This document shows, piece by piece, positions 25,716-38,817 of a stretch of 64,000 nucleotides of DNA (positions are counted from its first letter, which is position 1; each line of letters opens with the position of its first letter). The notes under the pieces were generated by a model. The model had not been told where the DNA came from, did not search any database, and worked only from the letters and a program-made list of their open reading frames with translations. A program made the translations under genes and the position numbers. Source of the stretch: Zerene cesonia (Eukaryota > Arthropoda > Insecta > Lepidoptera > Pieridae); assembly GCF_012273895.1 (NCBI RefSeq), contig NC_052106.1, positions 6,448,001 through 6,512,000 on the forward strand, in the 5' to 3' direction.

Positions 25716-28700
25716 GCGCTTTCATTTAATTTTCGCACTTAAGAGTAGGGGAAAAATATTCAGTTACTTCGCCATTAATGGTTAATTTACATGAAGTAAA
25801 GTAAGAACATTTATTTATTTTTTATTAATACAGAAAAGAAAAGCAAAAGTGTTTTGTCAATCTTAATATTTCATAATTCTAATATTAATTTCTTATATTT
25901 GCTGAAATATCTATACATACTTCTAAACCCTTAATTGTCTCAATAATCAGTATTGTGCCAATTTATTGTCAGTGTTTAACCACACACGAAGATTTGCAAT
26001 TATGAGCATTGCTGGTTTATAAATAAAACAATAGAATTCAAACATTTACGATTTAATGCCAGTAATGTTTGCCATTTATAACATCGTAAAAAATAATGAA
26101 AAAACGAGCGGGAAAATCAAATTTCGAATTACAACTGGCCACAATCAGGAAGCCGGCGGACGCTGTGATTGCGAGTAGTCAACTCAACCCCTCATTACAT
26201 TTACGCCACCATTAAACATAATCAACCTCTCATCACACACGGCGATGGAGAAAACAATAAAACGTTATTAAAATTACGCCCATCAACGGTATAAATGCGC
26301 ATGCATAAGCCTTTGTTTTTAGAACTGGCGACTGTAAAACGATTAGTTTCAAAAATAGAACCTGCCACCGTGGAGCTCATTCAGACTTTATTTTGCATGC
26401 ATTGTTTATTTTAGGGCTAAAGCTTTTTATATTCAGAAGAACATTAGACAAACTTTATGATTATTTATAGTTTTAGTAAATTCCATTGATATTTCTGAAG
26501 AATTTCCATTCATTTATCAGATATTTTGTTACATGTGAAATAGTTATCGAATAAGGTTATGGTCTACCCTAAGTTCTATCTTTATTTTAGTTTAGATATT
26601 AAAAGATAGTCGAATACACAAAATACTTGTTATACATATTTCGTGTAAATGAAAAATAAGCAAAAACTACGACTTTGCGTGATATCTTCACCTAAACAAA
26701 AAAAAAAAGCTAACACAGCCACCTAATGTAAACAGCCAGAAAGTTGGTAGTTTAAGTTTTCGAATTTAGAATGAAATTGACAAGTGCGGAAACGTTCAGA
26801 AACTCCCCTCGTGTTTGGTTTCCCTACGCACGTAGTGTGCGTGCAACCCTTCATTACAAGTTACGACTATTATGACGCAATCAAGCACTCAACACATACG
26901 AGAAATTGGGGAAATAATAAAATGGAATTACGTTCAAACCTCAGCGTGATTATCGAATATAGGTTTTGAATAATTTTTTAATTAAGGCAGATATATAGTC
27001 TAAGATCCGACATAGTGTCACGAAATGTATTGATCACATTTTTTAAGGAAACCCTATTAAAAATATATGTTCCTACACACGCACAGTAAAGGTCAATCTT
27101 ATGCAGGATCTTTTGCGCATACATTTAATTCAAGGAATTTAAATGCCGAATTCTAAATATTTGAGTTTCAGAAAATTATCAAATTAGAATTTTATGGAAT
27201 TATTATAACAGCAAAAGACACTACAAAATTCCTACAGATTATATATTTCAATTAATATTTTTTTTTGGTCATTAAATAAAAAGAAACATAAAATTAATCT
27301 ATCTACGTTTCATATTATTCTCATATTAATTATATTAGACTTCGAATTATTAAATTCAATAAACTCCTAACAAACAGTTAACACATTGAAAACGCAATGC
27401 ACTCAGAGAACCTGGCGGCTAACGAGGTATGAAATTTACACCGACATACGTTCAGAAACGCATGCACCGTGTAAAAATGTTATATCGATATTTAACCTGA
27501 CGTTAGCGCCTGATTTACAAGCATCACTTCGCAGTTTCACATAAATTATGCTTTCGTTAATTTTATGTTTGCAACTTATATGTTTCGTTTTATATGTGCA
27601 AATTTTATTTGACAATTAGCGACTGGGAATTTGGCTGAATAGAGAAAGACCTTTGCCTAATACCTTTTTTAAGCAATGTTCACTCGTATTGTGGAGGTAT
27701 TACGTTTTTTGTTAAAAAATTACCATATTAATCCCATACAACAAAATCAAACAAATGTACAACAAAAACAATAATCACAATTTCAAAACCCGTTTCGCAA
27801 TTATCGCCTTATAATATGAACGAATTATGTCACTCAACAAGATATATTTTTCCACGCAGATCACTGGAATAGTGAATGTTTGCGGCATATGAAGGCTAGG
27901 TAAAACCTCCTTGGAGATAAGACATCGACACATGAATGGGTGATCTTAATTTATCTGTGAAAGGTTCCGGTTAACACTCGATATCGAACTAATCGAATCA
28001 TTAAGCCTACATGTGATTTTATAAATCGATAAACTTATCGATATCAGAACCATTAAGTTCTCATAGCTAATCAATTTATATTAAGTCATCGTTATTACCT
28101 ACAAGATATAATTTATTGGCTGTGACTGCCTAAATAATAAGAATATCGGAAATGAGAATGTTTCCGAATTAAATGGAACATTTTTTCTGATTAGATTAAA
28201 TACGCCTTTTATACTAGAATATAAAAGTCAAAGGTAACATGTCAATTTAGCAAGATGCAATTTATAATAATATAGCATTGAACGTAAATAAATGAAATTC
28301 GACAATGAGCCAACAAGGCCAGTTTTTATAATTATTTTGTTTATTATTTAAGCGATTGTTCATCCACAACGGCATTGTTGTCACGACCTCCGTTTTTTAA
28401 ACTACCCACAAATATCTACGTCGGTGACAAACTATTTCAACCATTGTCATTATTTATATTTTAACATTTTACATATGAATTGATTTCACGAATTTGACAA
28501 TTTTCGGTTAAGTATGACCAAAACGATTAAAAGGATTAGAACTCGAATCAAACAAAATTATATCTAAGATTGCTTGTTTCGTAAACAATTTTCCTTCTAG
28601 TCGTAGTTGCTTGTTATTATACCATGGACCTCGAGTTTCACAAACAACCTATTAGATAGTCCGCTTCTTATCACTTAATTAATCACAAATATGCAGCCAT

Positions 28701-28875
28701 TCCCTTTCCATCTTATAATTTTACTAGCAAAATATTACTGAGAACGAAATTATATCCTTAATCCAAATTAGTTAAACGCGTTTGTTAATATTAAACTAAC
28801 AATTAACATTAAATTAGAAAATTCACTGTATTATCGTACCAATTTATTAGATTTAAGAACTATTAAAGTACTTAC

Positions 28876-29596
28876 TGTGCGGTGGCGTTAGTGAAAGTGC
28901 TGAAACTGCGGGTGGTGGTACAGGCGGGAACATGTCCTGGTGTGGCGGAAACATTCTTGGTGGTGGCGGTGCCTCGGCTTCTGGCTCCTCTGGTTCTTGC
29001 TTATGTGGAGACCTCCCGCGTGATAGACGCACAGCTTTCAAGCCACTCGGAGATCTTCGCATTGATAAGTTTTCTGGTGTATCAGATTCTCCTGAACGAC
29101 GTCGTGGTCTCGCTTGTTTCCTGCGTGGCTGCGGGCTGTGCGGACTCGCTGGCGGCGACGCAGCCGTGGGCCCGGTAGGAGGGCTTCCAACGGGAGACCT
29201 CTCCGACTCCACCGTCTCTGGCGCCTCTTGGTCGGCCAAACCGCGCACTTGTAACGACTCTCCCGCACGTATCACAGTTCCGAGCTGCTCCTGCGCCACA
29301 GAAACTTCGCCACGATACATAAAATCCACCACAGCTTGCACTTCCCATCCTTGAAAATCTTTCAGTACGATCACCGGGTGCTTGCACGGGTTTTCGCTGA
29401 ATATCCGTCGGAACAGCGGGCTGCAGGCACCCAGCAGAACTTTATGCGCGCGTACGCGGCGCTCGGCGCACACAAGAGTCACATCAACGAGAGTCTCCGC
29501 GTGAAGAAGCGCTTCGAAGGAGCGGAGCAGGTGCGCTTGGTGGTTGTTCCAGCGCAGGCTGTAGTGCTCCTCACCAGCCGTCGGTTTGTCGTCCAT
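28876..29596 (-). CDS. lov: jim lovell-like BTB-psq factor, exon 1 (BTB domain)
   Basis: First coding exon of a nuclear BTB/POZ-pipsqueak transcription factor. Residues about 9-120 form the BTB dimerisation domain, with HYSLRWNNHQ near the N-terminus, LVDVTLVC, RAHKVLLGACSP, CKHPVIVLKDFQGW and FMYRGEVSV in the expected order. KDF-GW and the closing AGESLQVRGL point to jim lovell rather than bric-a-brac or ribbon. Residues 125-240 are a Ser/Pro-rich linker with a basic patch (RRKQARPRRR) and PENLSMR at 174-180. The ATG at 29596 is the first in-frame ATG after an in-frame TAG at 29719-29717. The exon ends after one base of codon 241, before a consensus GTAAGT donor (28875-28870). The downstream exons are on the opposite strand at 9720 and 11115 because their contig appears to be inverted. 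In Drosophila, lov acts in the nervous system and affects behaviour; the role here is inferred. The gene assignment is from remembered family features, not a search. Confidence 0.9.
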
Positions 29597-29990
29597 CTCG
29601 CGTGCCGGTGTGGACGCGTGTGTGATGTCTCGGCTTATCGTGCCGGGGGGCGCAAGCGCGGTTTCGCGCCGCCCTCCGCCCGTTGCACAACCCTTTCGCT
29701 CAGATAGTGTTCCCGGCTAGCGGCGTTCGCATTACACAAACGTCAAAGCAAGCACTGCACAGCACTAGAGAGTTAACGCGGACGTGCGGCGCGGTCGGCT
29801 CGCGGGCGCGGAATGAACTAGCGGCCGGGACGAGCGCGTGGTACGAAGACGTCGGGCGAATGGTGCGGACTGCGGAGCGCTGGCGAGCCGGGCTTGGCGC
29901 TAGCAGGGGCCGCCTTCGGCCCCGCCCTGCGCACACACGAGCCCCCGGCCCCCCGCCTGCCACCCGCGCACGCCACACACCACACATATG
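29597..29990 (-). promoter_or_regulatory. lov: CpG-rich 5' UTR and promoter region of lov
   Basis: The 400 bases upstream of the lov ATG are strikingly GC- and CpG-rich compared with the AT-rich surroundings, a common mark of a developmental gene start in insects. On the lov strand there is an in-frame stop at 29719-29717 and no ATG between it and 29596, so the leader can be read as untranslated. A GGGGCCG/CGGCCCC hairpin with a CCTT loop sits near 29905-29925. I see no clear TATA box and cannot place the transcription start. A further upstream non-coding exon is possible. Confidence 0.55.
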
Positions 29991-30643
29991 TCACACAAAT
30001 ACCTACATACGTGACGCCTACTCCACATTATGTATTTTTCAGAATACCTACCGTTTCGCGGAAGCTTGGAGAGAACGTACATAAGAGTACGGAACGTTCA
30101 CGTGAATATTAAATACGCATAACCGCGGATATAGATATTAAAGATAGTCAACTGTGCTAAAGAGTACATTGCTAGATGTTTTGAAATAGTATAAAACATC
30201 TGGATAAACGTTAGCCGTAGTAAGATAATCTCTTAAGTCTATAAAATGAGTTCATTGAATGGCCAAGGCAATAAAATATTCCGGGAAAAAATATTGGCCA
30301 AAGTTGGACGGTGGCGCTAATCCCTTGAATGTGTGGTTTGTTGATGCGATATGAAGCAGAAAGTTTATTATCCACTGATATCGTTTTCTTTATATTTAGG
30401 TAATTATTATTAATATAAGGATTGAAACTTTTACCACGTATTGTTTTATTTATTACAAAGATTCCAGTAATATTTATAATAATGTTTTATGATAATTTAG
30501 TTATTTAATAATGTAATACGTTGTCTTAAAACTTTGGTAAAGCAAATAAAATATGAGTCATGGGGATAAGATGAAAGAGAAAGTGAAAATATAGTTCCTG
30601 TTTAGCAAAGAGGTTGAAATACTCGTATTTCTCTTAGAAATTA

Positions 30644-30832
30644 CTAGCAGCGCCCCACGGTTTCACCCGCGTAAGGCCGTATCCTGTAGGAATATCGGGA
30701 TGAAAAGTTGCCTATATGTTAATCCAGTTGTCCAGCTATCTACGTACCAAATTTCATTGCAATCGGTTCAGCAATTTTTGCGTGAAAGAGTAACAAACAC
30801 ACACACATCCTTACAAACTTTCGCACTTTTAA
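30644..30832 (-). mobile_element. non-autonomous Helitron, main family
   Basis: Begins CTAGCAGCGCCCC with the GGTTTCACCC hairpin arm, then the standard interior (CAAATTTCATTGCAATCGG, GCGTGAAAGAGTAACAAACA). The 5' end is diverged: the usual TAGTAGGA is missing. Confidence 0.75.
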
Positions 30833-31235
30833 GTCACAATGAAGTCTTAAGAGAGAGTAAAATGAATTTGTGTATGTCTGATCAATTTTATCATTAGCCT
30901 GTTGGTACTTAGTGGCTAGATGTTGATAAGATTTCAAATTAATACATTTTCATTGCTCTAAATAAAACATATCACTATTTTCAATTACCTTAAATGAAAT
31001 ATGTAAGACTAGTTATTAGTGACAATTTTTCGTAAGTAGCAACAAATACATTAATTCCCTTATCAAGTTAAAATGTTTCCTCTAATAAGTCAAGTGTTTA
31101 ATGGATTACTGGATTAAGAATGATTTACGTGTAGTATTTGACATTGGTATACTAAAATTACCCATATTCTTTAAGGTTACCTTTTCAGCAGTGACTGTAT
31201 TTGTGTTTAAATAACTTCTTTTTGTTTTTGTTTAT

Positions 31236-31520
31236 GTCAAAGCGGGCAACTGAGCTGGTGGTTTGCCTGATGGTAAGCGATCACCACCACCCATGAACAT
31301 TCGCAGAGGTAAGTAGTTAATGCGTTGCCCACTTTGATAGGGAAAGGATTGAAGCCTTGAAAGAAGAAATGGACTGGAAAGAGTCAGGAAAAGGAAGCTG
31401 GCCTTGTTGTCTTTCTCCTTGTAATATAAAGGTTGTCATTAACCAGCTTCTGTCTAGGAGTTCCTTAAAGTTACATAAGCATAAGCACTGTCTCACTTGA
31501 AAACGGCTCCCTTGGCCCAT
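31236..31520 (+). mobile_element. LINE-tail or SINE-like repeat fragment
   Basis: Contains GATGGTAAGCGATCACCACC and CCCATGAACATTCGCAGAGG, the lepidopteran 'CATGGGCGGTGGT' tail in reverse. Related to the tails at 52590-52745, 60095-60330 and 62686-62995. No coding part remains. Confidence 0.5.
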
Positions 31521-32439
31521 TTATTTGGATAAACAATTAGATGATGCAATTAATATTATTATTAAATGGGTGATAGTGCATTAAATTTTACTCACCTTAT
31601 GGTTTTCTGTGATGCGTGTAGAACAAGAAGAAAAAAGAAAATAAAATTGCTTTGGATTCCACCATTAATATTTCTTCTTCTAACATTGACTGTTAGTGCC
31701 TGCATTTCGATCGTATAGTCTGTGGGATTCGAAGGACGTTGATCTTCCCGCGCAATTTGTAACTTTAGGCAATGATGCTCCCATGTCAAAAAATAAAATT
31801 GGCGCGCACAAGTAACCTAACAAATTGTTCAGCTAATAGACTATTATAGTTGAGAATTATCCACTGTGTCTTTTAATGAAATAACTGAATATTTTGCATA
31901 ACATAATACAACTTCGTAATGTCTCATTCTTATATCCTTTTTTATCTCATCGTCTATTCATATCTATTCGTCAATTACATAGCAAATTTGAACCATTGCC
32001 TATTTGTAATACGAATCAATTCGCAAAAACAATCCGTTAAAACATTCACTGCATCTGTCCATCATGAAAACAAATGACCTGTAATCATATAATTAGTCTC
32101 TATTATTCTAAAATATCGCCACATTACAAACATTAAGTGAGAAATTAATTCGTGCGAACAAGCCCATGCTCAATATCATATATAGTTAATATTAATTGGT
32201 GAATCGCGTGGTCTTTATTTGTAGCCAAATGGGCATTTAGCTGCCATAAGTGGGCTATGCGTGTGGACCTGCTTAGAATGGTTTTTGAACGTATATTAGT
32301 GCTGGCAATACGTGGTTTTTGAATTTCTTTGTCGTTATGCTAATCGTTGGTTAGAGTTGTTTTAAATTAGTGGTGAATGTTCGTATGTATTATATCTATA
32401 ATGCAAAGAGGTGTGCTAGTAATTTAAATATATAAGTAA

Positions 32440-32607
32440 CTAGAGTTTCGCCCCGGCTTCGCTTGTGGTACATATATAGCCTATAGCCTTCCTCAATAAA
32501 TGGGCTATCTAACACTGAAAGAGTTTTTCAAATTGGGCCAGTAGTTCCTGAGATTAGTCCGCTAAAACAAACAAACAAACTCTTCAACTTTTTGATATTA
32601 GTATAGA
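32440..32607 (-). mobile_element. non-autonomous Helitron, 'CCTGAGATTAG' family
   Basis: CTAG start, GCCCCGGCTTCGC, CCTATAGCCTTCCTCAATAA, and a clean end whose reverse reads A|TCTATACTAATATC. A close relative of 61162-61329. Confidence 0.78.
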
Positions 32608-35600
32608 TTGACATAACATTGGTTAATGATAAACAGTGTCTTGTGACAACTTCAATCGGCCTTAGCTTATCATTTAAGCCCTAGCCTCCTAAGAATTTTC
32701 TTAGGAAGTCTAGCTTCATGCGGAGGGAAAAATTAATTGATGATGATAGTGATTAATTGGTGAACTGCATCATACCATAGCTACCTACACTCATATAAAA
32801 TTGTCTATTTATTATTCCAGGATACTATCGACGTGTATCACAATTTTCAATAGGCTCTTTAGGCTTTGCTTGAAAACTTCACATGTATATTTAGAAAAAT
32901 GGCACATATGTACAACTAATGTATTAGATTTATATCATAATATGCTATATTACATTACACGTTCATTGGTATTCATATTGTATTCCCGGTGTGATTGTTT
33001 CTTACGAAGAGTACATGAGGATGCGAAGTTTACCTAAGTAATAAAACCGAAAGCACGGAAATATTTCCGTTTTGACCGTGGTAAGCCCTGAACGTGACCT
33101 AATTTGTGAATAAGCATACTCGGTTGTCTTATAATATCGCCTAGCACGTTTCACTGTAAGAAATATATGGAAAGTTATAAGATAAGCTAGTGTTAATAAG
33201 AATTTTTATGACAGGAGTGAAGTTTATGAAAGGCCAAATACTCTTTTGGGTTTAGAATATTTCAAACATTTATGCTTATAATTCTAAAATCAAATGTGAA
33301 TACGTATCCAGACTCCAGGTATCAGCCAAAATTTACGAAAAGGCTGGCAACAAAAACAAAAGCCAATAAAAAATAAATCAAACCGAATTCGAAATTCAAA
33401 ACTTTAAATTCCACGCGTGGCTCATACATCACGCCGAATTACCCTTACGTGTGTACCATTAATGTGTGAGCCGTCGATAAGATCTGACCTCCGCCAGACC
33501 GCGTGGAATACCGCTTTCCACCGAGTTTTCGGTAATAACGCATTTCAACTTGATTTATACGTTCGAATATGTTTATTTGCGTGGTGTATTTTGTACTGGA
33601 TTTAAGTCTGTAATTTATTTACGCACTTAATTGTGAACAATTCTTTTTGTCGCTTTCGCTGGGGCGATATTTTCCTTTAAGCTCCGACACGTGTTTTAGA
33701 TTTTTATTGCTTCAGCCTTGTTTTTCTTATTTCTTATCCCTAGTTCATAGTTATAATTTTGTTTGTGTTATTTTCCTGTATTGATTTTATATGTTTTACT
33801 TACTACATAATTATTGATATCGAAAACGTTTTAATTAAATATTAAATTTAAATTATTATGTTCTTAAAAGCCGCTGTGAAAAGATAAAGATAAAACAATT
33901 CCTGTATCCATTTCAGGGTTTATAAATAAAATAATGTAACTTTATATTAAAGCATCAACAGTTTCCGATGTAAACTTATAACATATATGAAAGCAATTCT
34001 ATTTTACATGGGATAATATATTCCGTCGCAGCTAGTGTTAAAATGCATTATTTTTCAGTTATATTCGTGTTCTGAAACGTGCGAGGGCGTTGGAGCAGAA
34101 GACATGAATACTCTTCTCCCACCTAGACGCTGCACTTTTCTTGACTTGTGAACTTACAGAGCAGGTCGAAATAGAGACAATTATACGTACATTTTATAAC
34201 ATTTCAGATTATTTGGATTAGAGGTGGCAAATGAAGACGGTTGATATGATGTATGAATGATCGTATTTATCAATTTACCCATTTAGTAGTGGATTATATA
34301 TGAAAGTGACTAGTCTTTCTTCTAAAATCTACCTACTATTAAATGTTAATATAAATGGTATACGTAAAATTACCTATATGTATACTTTAATTCGTTTCAC
34401 TTGGATAATCTTTAAATATAATCTGACTACGCCGTGACCACGATATATTTAACATAATTAAACAAATGAACGAACTTACCTGAAGCGAAGTTCTATTGTA
34501 ATTATACGATGAGCTTGGACAGAAATGTCACGGAACACGATGCGGGGAATGTGATACTACATAGTTGATTAAAACATCTTGGACCAAGCCTGGAGTAGAC
34601 CGAGCCTAAATAACTAAAGTAAGGAAAGAAGCTGGTCCTGTCCTCACAGACGAGTTCTTTGAACTCAGCCTAGAACGGCCACTTATCATAATTTCTGTAA
34701 ATGTCTTTAATTAAAAAAATAAATTTATTTTATTAATCTTTTGGGCATATTACTTTGTGATAAAACACGAATTGTTAAATATTGTACCAAACCAGTACCT
34801 TGTGTTCTTTCAAAAACTGTGTCCATCAGATTTTAATTTAACCCATGCTCTGTTTCCACCTACTCTGTCCAACCCCTCATGCATGTTATGTTCATATCAC
34901 CGGGTGAAGTTCAGGGAACAAGTAAAAAAACTCGTCTGCCAACTTGAAGCGAACCACTTAGATTAGTTTGGCACTGCACTTACTAACTTTAACAATACTT
35001 ATTACTTAGGTGTTTTATATTCGATGCCTTTTTTCGATTTATTCGATGTGTGTTGGCCTTTCTGTAATGTTATTTTGAGTATTTTATTGTTTTTAATAAG
35101 ATTTTGGACGTTTTAACTGCTTTTTTGATAACAATGGCTATTAATAATATAATTGACCTTCGAAATAGTTTCTCCGAAACCGTGTCTTGATGAACAATGA
35201 AAAAGATATAAATAATAATAAATAAACGATTTGCATATTATTTTAGACTTCAATGCAATAAATTCTTAATGAAACTATTTAATACAGACTTGAAATCGTA
35301 AAAATAACTAATGTTATAGAGTAAAATTTATGGTTTAGTCCGTAGTTGGTATAAATTATCTGTAACCATAGACAATAGATGACCATAGAGCACGGTAATG
35401 AATCAGATGTGTATCAGCCGACGTGTGAGAACATACGGCCAAAATACCCGCCGTAAATATCGGCTCGCGTGCGATTGTGTTCCAATTTTGAATTTTTAGA
35501 CATGACGCATTCCAATTGTTTTGAAAAGATTTAAATTTTTTCTATGTTATAAGAATTCAATTAGTTTTTCGATAAAACTGACATTAATTTCATGATTCTT

Positions 35601-37960
35601 TTTGCAATTGTAGTACTTGAGGTGACTGTCATAAAGGCCTTTATTGCGTTTCTATCACGGTTTAACTGCGACTTAATTATATTTACTGACATTTTGTAAG
35701 AAAAACTCCTTCATCTCGATTGTGCTAATGGCATTTTAAAACCATAGTATGGTCATTTTAATTTAACCGCAAATTTTAACAAGCCCTATGCGTGAAAATC
35801 TGGCAATATCATTTCTATCTGAGTTACTTTATAAAAGTAAACAAGACAGTAATTTTTTAAACTAATCTGTCGTGTCTATTTATAAACAACTCTATAGCAG
35901 TTCGTGCACACACAAGGCTCGCCCAGGGCGGGAAAATAAAAGTTAACCTGTACTGATAAGCGCCGAAAATTTTCAATGCTTTCCACATTTCACGGGTTCG
36001 CGTTGCCTTTGCTTTATTTTAAGAGCTTGTTAATGGATAAGATAATGCTAGTTTTTAAAATAATGTAGCCTCGTACCTATGTTCCCTTTTTTAGCTTCTG
36101 AATTGTGAACTAGCGACATCTATTTAATTGGATAATGATGATTAGATAGCTAATCTATTAACCATAAAATTTTACATGAGAAAATAGTTTTTTTAATGAA
36201 CGTACCATAGATATTTTGCCTCTTTTTCAATTACCAGCCGTTGTTTGACACAAAATAAACCATCAAATGCAATTAGTAAAGGTAGATAGGTCATCCTCTT
36301 TATAATAGTATGAAAGCGTGCAGCGTGCACCTACGTAATAGAGAACGGGTTGTTAACGCAGAAAAAGTAAATTATTTTTAATGTAAATTGCTACACTCTT
36401 ATTGATAAATTATTATTTTGTAAATCTATAACACATTTTTCGTTCGTGAATTACCAGTGATGATACGGGTTAACAATTTTTGGAGCGATTTTAATTTTTC
36501 ATAAACCAATTAGTAACAGTGGATTAATGAGATTAATTTTAAAATTTAATTAATATATTTATATAATAGTCAGTAAAATTACATAAAACTATTGTTAGTC
36601 ACATGAATATAAAAGAAATCGACACGTATAAAAACTTTTGTTCATACACGTCTCTGTACGTTAAAAATGATTATTTCACAGAAAGCTAATACCCAAATTT
36701 ACCGTAAGGGCTATTAAGGTGTAAACATCACCCATGGGTGCATATAAAGACAAAGGACAATGTACCTGGGTTTTGCCGTCACACGTTCGCTTTCCGAGAA
36801 CAGATAACAAAAGACAATATACTTTTATGACATATGCGGATTTAGCATAGACAATTTCTTTTGACAGCCAAGCGCCAAAATAAAAAAAAAATGGTGCGTG
36901 TTGTTAATGCATAGAAATGTCACTTGAAATGGATACGTTCTTAATTTAAATTGCTTAAGTTCTTTCAAATATTCGCAGATTAATTTATAATTCAGATTAC
37001 CTTATTATACAGGACTATAATGAAGTCTGTAAATAACAAATTTTATCAGCATTTTAAAGGAAAATAAACAGAATCTAGCTTTGTCATGCTTCAATCCAAT
37101 AAACGCACTTTACGTAACACGAATTCGGAAGTTCAGATAAGGGCATTAATGGATTGAATGACATAAATGTGACGTCACTACACATATTTCAGTCGCTCGC
37201 ATGTCGGTCAACAAATTTATTTGGACCTCCGTTACGTGAACATCGTCTCCAATACTGTTCTGTGTTTTATACAGAAGGTAAGGTGTGTGGGTCAAGTTAT
37301 ACTGGTCGTGAAGTTTATCAGATAGTTTCGGGGAAACTATGCGTGGTCCGGTTTGCGCCTTAAGGGTTAGATTACGATCAAACATTAGCATTTTCAGTAC
37401 GTGGCTTCGGTTTTGGCTTGTCTTGAGGTCATGTGTTAATGTGTCACGCGATTTTTATACCGACCTTTAATTTTATTGGCTAAATGTGTGGAACGCTTAT
37501 GGCTTTTATCTTTAAAGTTTTCAAGAGTTTTTATTATGGCTTCGTGAATTGATTGCGGTATTGTGTTGATTTTATTCAGTGTTTTATTGACATAATTTAT
37601 TCGGATATTTATTTAACTTGTTATAGTTTGTGTATTATTTATTGTCACATACAGAATGGATACATATTTTAAATATTATAGACGGATTAACGCATTGATC
37701 GTTTGTTAACTACAAACGAGTTCCTATTAATAAACGAAACAAATTAATAACGGCGCTATTAAATGAAGTGGTAACACTTAACCATCAATGTAAGGTAACC
37801 GTCTAAACTACAGTTAAAACAGCTAATGTTCAAAGCAATTGTCGGCCCGTAGGCCAAGATTAATAGATGGGGCGTTACGGGCGAAATTTTGTGAACCACA
37901 GTTTAATGTGTTGTGATATTAATAGTGAGCTCGTAATTGTTGCTTCCACGCGTAGCTTTT

Positions 37961-38470
37961 AACCGACTTCAAAAAGGGGGAGTGAGGACCTCCTTCTTTT
38001 GACTGTATTTTTAAAAAAAGGAGGAGTGAGGTTCCTCTTTTCGACTGTGTTTGATTTTTGTGAGTGAATTGGGTGAACCGATTTTGGTGATTCTTCGTCT
38101 ATTTGAAAGCTGGTACCTTTCGATTGGTCCCATTTAAATTTGGTCTAGTTCTGATAATTTGAAGGCGAATTGGTTATTTGTTAAAAACAATTATTAGGTA
38201 TATTTTTTTGTTTGTACTTGTTGTTGTTGTTACCTAGTACTTAAAAACATGAACAATAAATCAATTGAAATCACGCCTTGGTATACAGTATACAATACCA
38301 TATGTGAGTACTCTATATGTGAGTATTCTAGTCGCTTTCTCAATATTTTTTGTAAATTTTACAACAAATAATTTTTAAACTCTATTGACCTTCGAGCAAT
38401 AAGTCGCGAAATGTTTGCGAATAACTGATTTTCGTTACCTTTTGACCTTTATATATTTTTTAAGTCGGTT
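37961..38470 (+). mobile_element. 510-bp element with AACCGACTT inverted ends
   Basis: Bounded by AACCGACTTC at 37961 and TAAGTCGGTT at 38461, which are inverted copies. The first 80 bases hold a local duplication of the AGGGGGAGTGAGG/AGGAGGAGTGAGG segment. The interior includes TTTAAATTTGGTCTAGTTCTGA, shared with 18868-19045. Non-coding, of unknown class; possibly a MITE. Confidence 0.55.
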
Positions 38471-38544
38471 CGATATCCCTAACGACTTTTCTCTTCTTCT
38501 TTTTTATCATGTGGAACGCCGTAATAAAAGTGCATATAAAAATT

Positions 38545-38579
38545 CAGACATTTTAATTTTCTAGGAATTAAAATGTCTG
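38545..38579. repeat. perfect hairpin, 14-bp arms
   Basis: CAGACATTTTAATT, a 7-base loop (TTCTAGG), then its exact complement. It lies between two mobile elements and could be a transcription-stop-like or MITE-core structure; no function is claimed. Confidence 0.8.
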
Positions 38580-38659
38580 GATTAGCGTTCCAAATTTGAA
38601 CTTTAACAATTCGAACATGGAATGCGTTATTGACGTTTTAACGAAATTATTTGAAAGAA

Positions 38660-38817
38660 TCTATATAAAAATGAATCCCTATTTCCTTTGACCATGCCAT
38701 CACGTGTGAACGACTGGTCCGATTTCAAAAAATCTTTCACCATTAGAAAGCTGCAGTTACACTGAGTGACATAGGGTATATGTGCACCACGGGTGAAACC
38801 GGGGCGAACATATAGTA
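38660..38817 (+). mobile_element. non-autonomous Helitron
   Basis: Starts A|TCTATATAAAAATGAATCCC and ends with GGGTGAAACCGGGGCGAAC and a degenerate CTAG (TAGTAG). Interior shows the TAGAAAGCTGCAGTTACACTG segment in the opposite sense to 8292-8445. Confidence 0.65.

Larger units (their letters stand above)
15273..28875 (-). other. lov: lov intron 1, upstream portion
   Basis: Non-coding DNA from the lov exon 1 donor to the contig edge. After correction of the contig orientation it continues into 4625-9719, giving an intron of about 18.7 kb. It contains a LINE tail (about 15625), a dispersed repeat at 18868-19045, a small palindromic element at 22465-22655 and a degenerate tandem array at 24956-25715. 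A moderately GC-rich, repeat-free stretch at 19890-20470 is the best candidate here for an intronic enhancer. No exon could be recognised. Confidence 0.5.

Noticed and set aside
28882..29707. Several open frames of 98-140 codons antisense to, or in other frames of, the BTB exon
   Set aside because: They are shadows of the GC-rich lov coding and leader sequence and lack any recognisable domain.
31592..31789. 65-codon minus-strand frame (MTWEHHCLKLQIAREDQRPS...)
   Set aside because: The first 45 residues look somewhat protein-like, but I recognise no family and see no convincing acceptor; kept out of the features.
34757..34966. 69-codon frame with a plausible amino-acid mix
   Set aside because: Too short, with no family or conserved motif recognised, and no splice context.
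36729..36749. CACCCATGGGTG palindrome followed by ATATAAA, possible promoter
   Set aside because: A single palindrome and a TATA-like string in AT-rich DNA with no frame or CpG content nearby.
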